64,000 bases of DNA from Variovorax sp. Sphag1AA (GTDB lineage Bacteria > Pseudomonadota > Gammaproteobacteria > Burkholderiales > Burkholderiaceae_C), in assembly GCF_014192575.1 (NCBI RefSeq), contig NZ_JACHYC010000002.1, forward strand, positions 558,001 to 622,000, given 5' to 3'. Of this stretch, positions 60,330-64,000 are shown piece by piece. Within the stretch, counting starts at the first letter, position 1. Every line of letters starts with the position of its first letter. The notes below the pieces were generated by a model. It saw only the letters and a list, made by a program, of their open reading frames with translations. It had not been told where the DNA came from and searched no databases. Position numbers and translations under genes: made by a program.

Positions 60330-61201
60330 CCCCCGATCTGATGGACGCCGGCGCCGAGCGCGTCGCCCGGCACATCGCTTTCGAGCAAACCCTGCACACC
60401 GAATCCGGCGGTCGCGCCGCGGGCTACGGCCGGCACATGACGCCCGGCGAAGTTGATGTGACGCACGGCCGGATCCTCTACCTGGACGACGTGAGCGTGA
60501 GCTTCGACGGCTTCAAGGCGATCAACAAGCTGTCGCTCGACATCGCGCCTGGCGAGCTACGCTGCATCATCGGGCCGAACGGCGCGGGCAAGACCACGAT
60601 GATGGACATCATCACCGGCAAGACCCGGCCGGACGAAGGAACGGTGTTCTTCGGCAGCACCATCGACTTGCTGCGCCACAAGGAAGCCGAGATCGCGCAG
60701 CTCGGCATCGGCCGCAAGTTCCAGAAGCCGACAGTGTTCGAGCAGCTCACCGTGTTCGAAAACCTCGAACTGGCGCTGAAGACCGACAAGGGCGTGAAGT
60801 CGTCGATGCTCTTCAAGCTCGATTCGGAACAGTGCGATCGCCTCGCCGAGGTGCTGCACACCATCCATCTCGAAAGCAGCGTGCTGCGGATGGCGGGCAA
60901 CCTGAGCCACGGGCAGAAGCAATGGCTGGAGATCGGCATGCTGCTGATGCAGGACCCGAAGCTGCTGCTGCTCGATGAGCCGGTGGCCGGCATGACCGAC
61001 GAAGAGACCGCGCGCACAGCCGAGCTGTTCCTCTCGCTCAAGGGCAAGCATTCGCTGATGGTGGTGGAGCACGACATGAGCTTCATCCGCACCATCTCCG
61101 AGATCGTCACGGTGCTCTGCGACGGCTCGGTGCTCGCGCAGGGTACGCTCGACGAAGTGCAGGCGGACGAACGGGTCATCGAGGTCTATCTGGGTCGCTA
61201 A
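60326..61201 (+). CDS. urtD: Urea ABC transporter, ATPase UrtD
   Basis: A 291-residue ABC ATPase, LivG-like. Walker A is GPNGAGKTT (83-91), the signature is LSHGQ, and Walker B is LLLLDEPVAGM. The first 45 residues before the ATPase core form a hydrophilic extension, longer than usual; ATG 60326 is favoured by its overlap with the urtC stop, but Met38 would be an alternative start. It energises urea uptake with UrtE. Confidence 0.95.
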   Translation: MTPDLMDAGAERVARHIAFEQTLHTESGGRAAGYGRHMTPGEVDVTHGRILYLDDVSVSFDGFKAINKLSLDIAPGELRCIIGPNGAGKTTMMDIITGKTRPDEGTVFFGSTIDLLRHKEAEIAQLGIGRKFQKPTVFEQLTVFENLELALKTDKGVKSSMLFKLDSEQCDRLAEVLHTIHLESSVLRMAGNLSHGQKQWLEIGMLLMQDPKLLLLDEPVAGMTDEETARTAELFLSLKGKHSLMVVEHDMSFIRTISEIVTVLCDGSVLAQGTLDEVQADERVIEVYLGR

Positions 61202-61212
61202 GGAAGCACCGC

Positions 61213-61905
61213 ATGCTCACCGTCAAGAACATCCATCAGTACTACGGCGGCTCGCACATCCTGCGCGACGTCAGCTTCGAGGCGCGACTCGGCAAGGTCA
61301 CCGTGCTGCTCGGCCGCAATGGCGTCGGCAAGACCACGCTACTCAAGTCGCTGATGGGCCTCGTGCCCATCAAGAGTGGCAGCATCGAATTCGACGGCGC
61401 GCCGATCCACAAGCGCACGCCCTACGAGCGCGCCCGTGCGGGCATGGGCTTCGTGCCGCAGGGCCGCGAGATCTTCGCGCGACTCACGGTCGAGGAAAAC
61501 CTTCGCATGGGTCTCGCCTACAAGTCGGGCAGCACGCCGGTGCCGCCGGAACTCTACGAGCTCTTCCCGGTGCTCAAGCAGATGCTGAACCGGCGTGGCG
61601 GCGATCTGTCGGGCGGGCAGCAGCAACAGCTCGCGATCGCCCGTGCGCTGGCGCCGAAGCCCAAGCTGCTGATCCTCGACGAGCCGACCGAAGGCATCCA
61701 GCCGAGCATCATCAAGGACATCGGCCGCGTGATCCGCATGCTGGCCGACCGCGGCGACATGGCGATCGTGCTGTGCGAGCAGTACTACGACTTCGCTCAG
61801 GAACTGGCCGACGACTACCTGGTGATGGAGCGGGGTGAAGTCATTGCGCGAGGGCTCGGCAAGGACATGGAAGCCCAGGGCGTGCGCCAACTCGTCGCGA
61901 TCTGA
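61213..61905 (+). CDS. urtE: Urea ABC transporter, ATPase UrtE
   Basis: A 230-residue ABC ATPase, LivF-like. Walker A is GRNGVGKTT (34-42), the signature is LSGGQQQQLAIARAL, Walker B is LLILDEPTEGIQ, and the H-loop is replaced by CEQYYDFA as usual in UrtE. It begins 11 bp after urtD. It is the last gene of urtABCDE; urease genes are not in the window. Its stop abuts the stop of the convergent anti-sigma gene. Confidence 0.95.
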   Translation: MLTVKNIHQYYGGSHILRDVSFEARLGKVTVLLGRNGVGKTTLLKSLMGLVPIKSGSIEFDGAPIHKRTPYERARAGMGFVPQGREIFARLTVEENLRMGLAYKSGSTPVPPELYELFPVLKQMLNRRGGDLSGGQQQQLAIARALAPKPKLLILDEPTEGIQPSIIKDIGRVIRMLADRGDMAIVLCEQYYDFAQELADDYLVMERGEVIARGLGKDMEAQGVRQLVAI

Positions 61906-62589
61906 TCAGCTTGCGGGTGGCTGCGCGGCGGCCATGCGTTCGCGGGCGAGTTTTGCGAAGGCCTGCAACTCAGCCGCATTCAGGTCGGACACTGCCCAGG
62001 CCTGCATGCCGCCTTCGGTCCAGCGCACCATGTTGTAGCCGCGGCGCGCGACCAGCTGCTGAGCGGAAGCCGCATCACGCGAATCCGGCCAGACGAACAG
62101 GTTGACGACGTGCTGCCCCGACCGGTAGACCAGCGCCGCCACGGCACGCCCTTCGATGTAGTCGAGCCGGGCGCCGATCAGCGGATGGCCTTCTGCCGCG
62201 AGATCGACTACCGGCGGAGAGAAATCGAGCTTGCCGGCGAACCAAGGCTTGACGGTGTGATGGTCCGTCGACGCCACATCCATCAGATGCCCGGCCATGA
62301 GCGAACGGATGTGGCTGTCGGTGACCGCGTCGTCGAGCGCATTGGTCGCTGTGCCCAGCAGCAAGACGAACGACAGGCCCCACGCCGTGGCGGCACCCGC
62401 GCCGAAGAGTCCAATTGCCTGCAGCCAGCGCGGGCGTGCCTTCGGGCGCGGTGGCGGCACGTAGGTCGGCGCGCCTTCCGCGTTCCGCACGCCCGCACGG
62501 ATGCGTTCGGCCAGCGCGGGCGGCGGCGCATGCCGCGTGGCGTCCCGCCGGATCAGCTTGCCGAGATCGTCCGCTTCAGTGGGTTGCAT
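61906..62589 (-). CDS. Membrane-anchored anti-sigma factor
   Basis: A 227-residue protein with an N-terminal cytoplasmic part (1-75), one transmembrane helix (about 76-96) and a periplasmic domain of about 130 residues. The cytoplasmic part lacks the usual HxxxCxxC zinc motif, so it is the zinc-free type. The start at 62589 overlaps the end of the ECF sigma gene by 14 bp, the standard arrangement. The periplasmic part (HTVKPWFAGKLDFSPPVVDLA) resembles the sensor domain of ChrR-unrelated 'transmembrane anti-sigma' proteins paired with ECF factors. The signal sensed is unknown. Confidence 0.88.
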   Translation of the reverse strand: MQPTEADDLGKLIRRDATRHAPPPALAERIRAGVRNAEGAPTYVPPPRPKARPRWLQAIGLFGAGAATAWGLSFVLLLGTATNALDDAVTDSHIRSLMAGHLMDVASTDHHTVKPWFAGKLDFSPPVVDLAAEGHPLIGARLDYIEGRAVAALVYRSGQHVVNLFVWPDSRDAASAQQLVARRGYNMVRWTEGGMQAWAVSDLNAAELQAFAKLARERMAAAQPPAS

Positions 62590-63151
62590 CGCGATGGGCT
62601 CCTGGTTTGTCGGGTGGCGCTTCCTCCTGGAGCGCATTGCGCAGCAGCGCGCGGGCGCGGGAGAGGCGCGACATCACCGTCCCGACCGGGATGCCGGCAA
62701 TGCGCGCAATTTCCTCGTACGACATGTCTTCCATCTCGCGAAGCACGATGACCTCGCGGAACGGCGGTGCGAGCGCTTCGATGGCCGCATCGATGCGCCG
62801 GCCGAGGGCGCGCTGTTCCCAAGCCGCAGCGGGATCGCCGCCGTCGCGCTGTGCTGCGCCGATGCCGGCGTCCTCCGTGCCGGCATCGCGAAACTCGTCG
62901 AACTCCACCTGATCCGCCAGATGGCGCGACTGGCGCATCGTGTCGTAGCACGCGTTGCGCACGATGCCCAGCAGCCACGGCCGCGCATCGCCGCCGCGCA
63001 GGTCGTCGAAGAATCGGAACGCGCGCAAGTAGGCCTCCTGCACCGCGTCTTCGGCCTGCTGGTCGTCGCGCAGCAGCCAGCGCGCCAGGTTGTACGCGGC
63101 GGGCAGGTGCGGCAGGGCCGCGGTCTCGAATCGGCGGGTGCGGTCGTTCAA
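62576..63151 (-). CDS. ECF-type RNA polymerase sigma factor
   Basis: A 191-residue sigma factor with region 2 (LPAAYNLARWLLRDDQQAEDAVQEAYLRAFRFF, about residues 12-45) and region 4 (LREMEDMSYEEIARIAGIPVGTVMSRLSRARALLR, about 135-170). The start is a TTG at 63151 with GGGGAAG upstream; an ATG further upstream in another frame belongs to a shadow frame. It is co-transcribed with its anti-sigma gene. A possible autoregulated promoter (GGAATAAA, 14-bp spacer, CGTC) lies upstream. Confidence 0.88.
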   Translation of the reverse strand: MNDRTRRFETAALPHLPAAYNLARWLLRDDQQAEDAVQEAYLRAFRFFDDLRGGDARPWLLGIVRNACYDTMRQSRHLADQVEFDEFRDAGTEDAGIGAAQRDGGDPAAAWEQRALGRRIDAAIEALAPPFREVIVLREMEDMSYEEIARIAGIPVGTVMSRLSRARALLRNALQEEAPPDKPGAHRDATH

Positions 63152-63170
63152 CGCTGTCTTCCCCTTGCAT

Positions 63171-63196
63171 GACGGGGCACGTCGCAGGTTTATTCC
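63171..63196 (-). promoter_or_regulatory. Candidate ECF promoter upstream of the sigma gene
   Basis: On the minus strand GGAATAAA (63196-63189) is followed by a 14-bp spacer and CGTC (63174-63171). This form is common for autoregulated ECF sigma genes. Transcription would start a few bases later, giving a short leader before the TTG start at 63151. Confidence 0.4.
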
Positions 63197-63373
63197 CGAA
63201 CGGGCGGGACAGGCGGCGCCGCCGTCATGCACAGCGCGATTCTGTTCCTTCCCGCCCCATCGGGGAGCCCTTTCACGGCTGGAAGGCGCTACGCTCTGGC
63301 CAGTCCAACAACCAGAGCCGCCCGCCATGCCGATGCCTCCCGCTGTCTGCCTGTTGCCTCCGGGGAGCTTCGC
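63197..63373. other. Rest of the gap between the sigma gene and the DedA gene
   Basis: This 177-bp stretch lies between the candidate sigma-gene promoter and the plus-strand DedA-family gene. It should contain the DedA promoter, but I see no convincing -35/-10 pair and no gene. A GGAG (63364-63367) before the ATG is a usable ribosome binding site. Confidence 0.3.
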
Positions 63374-64000
63374 ATGGAGCAGCTGAGCCTGCTTCTGGTG
63401 GAACACGCCATCGCGGTCGTGTTCGTCGCCACCTTCTGTGCGCGGGTGGGGCTGCCGGTGCCGGCGTCGCCGCTGCTCGTGGTGGCCGGTGCGCTGGCCG
63501 CAATCGCGCAGCCGGTGTTGCTGGTGGGCATGGTGGCCGCGTCCTGGATCGCGAACCTGCTCGGCGATGCCGTCTGGTTCTATGCGGGGCGGCTCTATGG
63601 CTACCGTTTCATGCGGCTGCTCTGCAAGATCTCGATGTCGCCAGATTCCTGTGTGCGCCGCAGCGAAACGCTGATCGGCCGATGGGGCGGGATGTCGCTG
63701 GTGCTGGCGAAGTTCGTGCCGGGCGTGTCGGTGATCGCGCCGCCCATGGCGGGTGCGCTGGGGATGTCGTCGTGGCGTTTCGTGGCGTTCGACACCGCCG
63801 CTGCGCTGCTGTGGACCGGCATCTTCCTCGCGCTGGGCTGGATCTTCCGCGACCAGATCCAGGCGGTGCTCGATGCCATGTCGCAGGCGGGCGGCATCGC
63901 CATCGTGGCGCTCGTCGTCGTGCTCGCCGTGATGCTCGCGGTGCGCTACTGGCGGCGCCGCACCTTCATGCGCCTGACCGGCATGCCGCGCGTGACCGTC
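63374..64000 (+). CDS. DedA-family membrane protein (cut by window end)
   Basis: An open frame from ATG 63374 to the window end (209 residues, no stop). Translation gives MEQLSLLLVEHAIAVVFVATF, followed by four or five more helices, with FVPGVSVIAPPMAG and GRLYGYRFM typical of DedA (SNARE-associated) proteins, which move lipid carriers such as undecaprenyl phosphate. After the last helix come basic residues (YWRRRTFMRLTG) and then MPRVTV. In many betaproteobacteria DedA is followed at this point by a fused rhodanese domain; whether that is so here lies beyond the window. Confidence 0.88.
   Translation, partial: MEQLSLLLVEHAIAVVFVATFCARVGLPVPASPLLVVAGALAAIAQPVLLVGMVAASWIANLLGDAVWFYAGRLYGYRFMRLLCKISMSPDSCVRRSETLIGRWGGMSLVLAKFVPGVSVIAPPMAGALGMSSWRFVAFDTAAALLWTGIFLALGWIFRDQIQAVLDAMSQAGGIAIVALVVVLAVMLAVRYWRRRTFMRLTGMPRVTV

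Noticed and set aside
62553..63170. ATG-started 205-codon minus-strand frame overlapping the sigma factor
   Set aside because: The frame with sigma region 2 and 4 motifs is a different one; this one has only Arg/Ala-rich shadow sequence.

Overview
The window looks like chromosomal DNA of a GC-rich betaproteobacterium of the order Burkholderiales, most likely Comamonadaceae and quite possibly Variovorax. This placement is an inference from protein style, gene order (fkpB-ispH, a trpS/M50/YciO/PHP block, urtABCDE, tpsB-tpsA) and base composition; no database search was run. There is no prophage, insertion sequence or CRISPR array. Coding density is high and many genes overlap by 4 bp (ATGA or GTGA junctions).

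Positions 1-19,900 form a large formate locus. It starts with the end of a LysR regulator and an oxalate/formate-antiporter-type transporter. A soluble NAD-linked formate dehydrogenase follows, with NuoE-like and NuoF-like parts fused in one protein and an FdsA catalytic subunit, then a second LysR regulator. After an FHA gene and a GAF gene comes a second, periplasmic respiratory formate dehydrogenase: DUF3305 and DUF3306 proteins, a 704-residue polyferredoxin, a TorD-like chaperone, a small Tat substrate, a Tat-exported catalytic subunit with Cys as molybdenum ligand, a four-cluster beta subunit, a small lipoprotein, a cytochrome b gamma subunit, a small exported protein, and FdhD. The two enzymes would oxidise formate in the cytoplasm (making NADH) and in the periplasm (feeding quinones). 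The single FdhD probably serves both.

Positions 19,950-27,710 hold housekeeping and accessory genes: an FtsX-like permease, a GNAT acetyltransferase, a 2OG-Fe(II) oxygenase, a truncated haemoglobin, a Smr protein, and a two-component system whose kinase has a periplasmic ligand-binding domain and a seven-helix membrane domain. On the same strand immediately upstream is a two-partner secretion pair (positions 27,750-37,923): a 2797-residue filamentous-haemagglutinin-like exoprotein and its outer-membrane transporter. No contact-dependent-inhibition toxin or immunity gene is visible.

Positions 38,100-53,000 contain radC split by an apparent one-base deletion, fkpB-ispH-dehydratase, a VOC protein, serS next to tRNA-Ser(CGA), a convergent histidine kinase and response regulator, and a long minus-strand series: phosphate transporter, CorA-type transporter, PHP phosphatase, EamA transporter, YciO-type protein, M50 protease and TrpS. 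Divergent from the phosphate transporter is ppk2. Two Pho-box-like sites lie between them, suggesting PhoB control of both phosphate uptake and polyphosphate metabolism.

Positions 54,000-64,000 carry two alpha/beta-hydrolases, the urea ABC transporter operon urtABCDE, an ECF sigma factor with its membrane anti-sigma factor, and a DedA-family gene cut by the window end. One copy of an 83-84 bp dispersed repeat lies between urtA and urtB; the other lies in inverted orientation between the convergent kinase and regulator genes near 44.9 kb.
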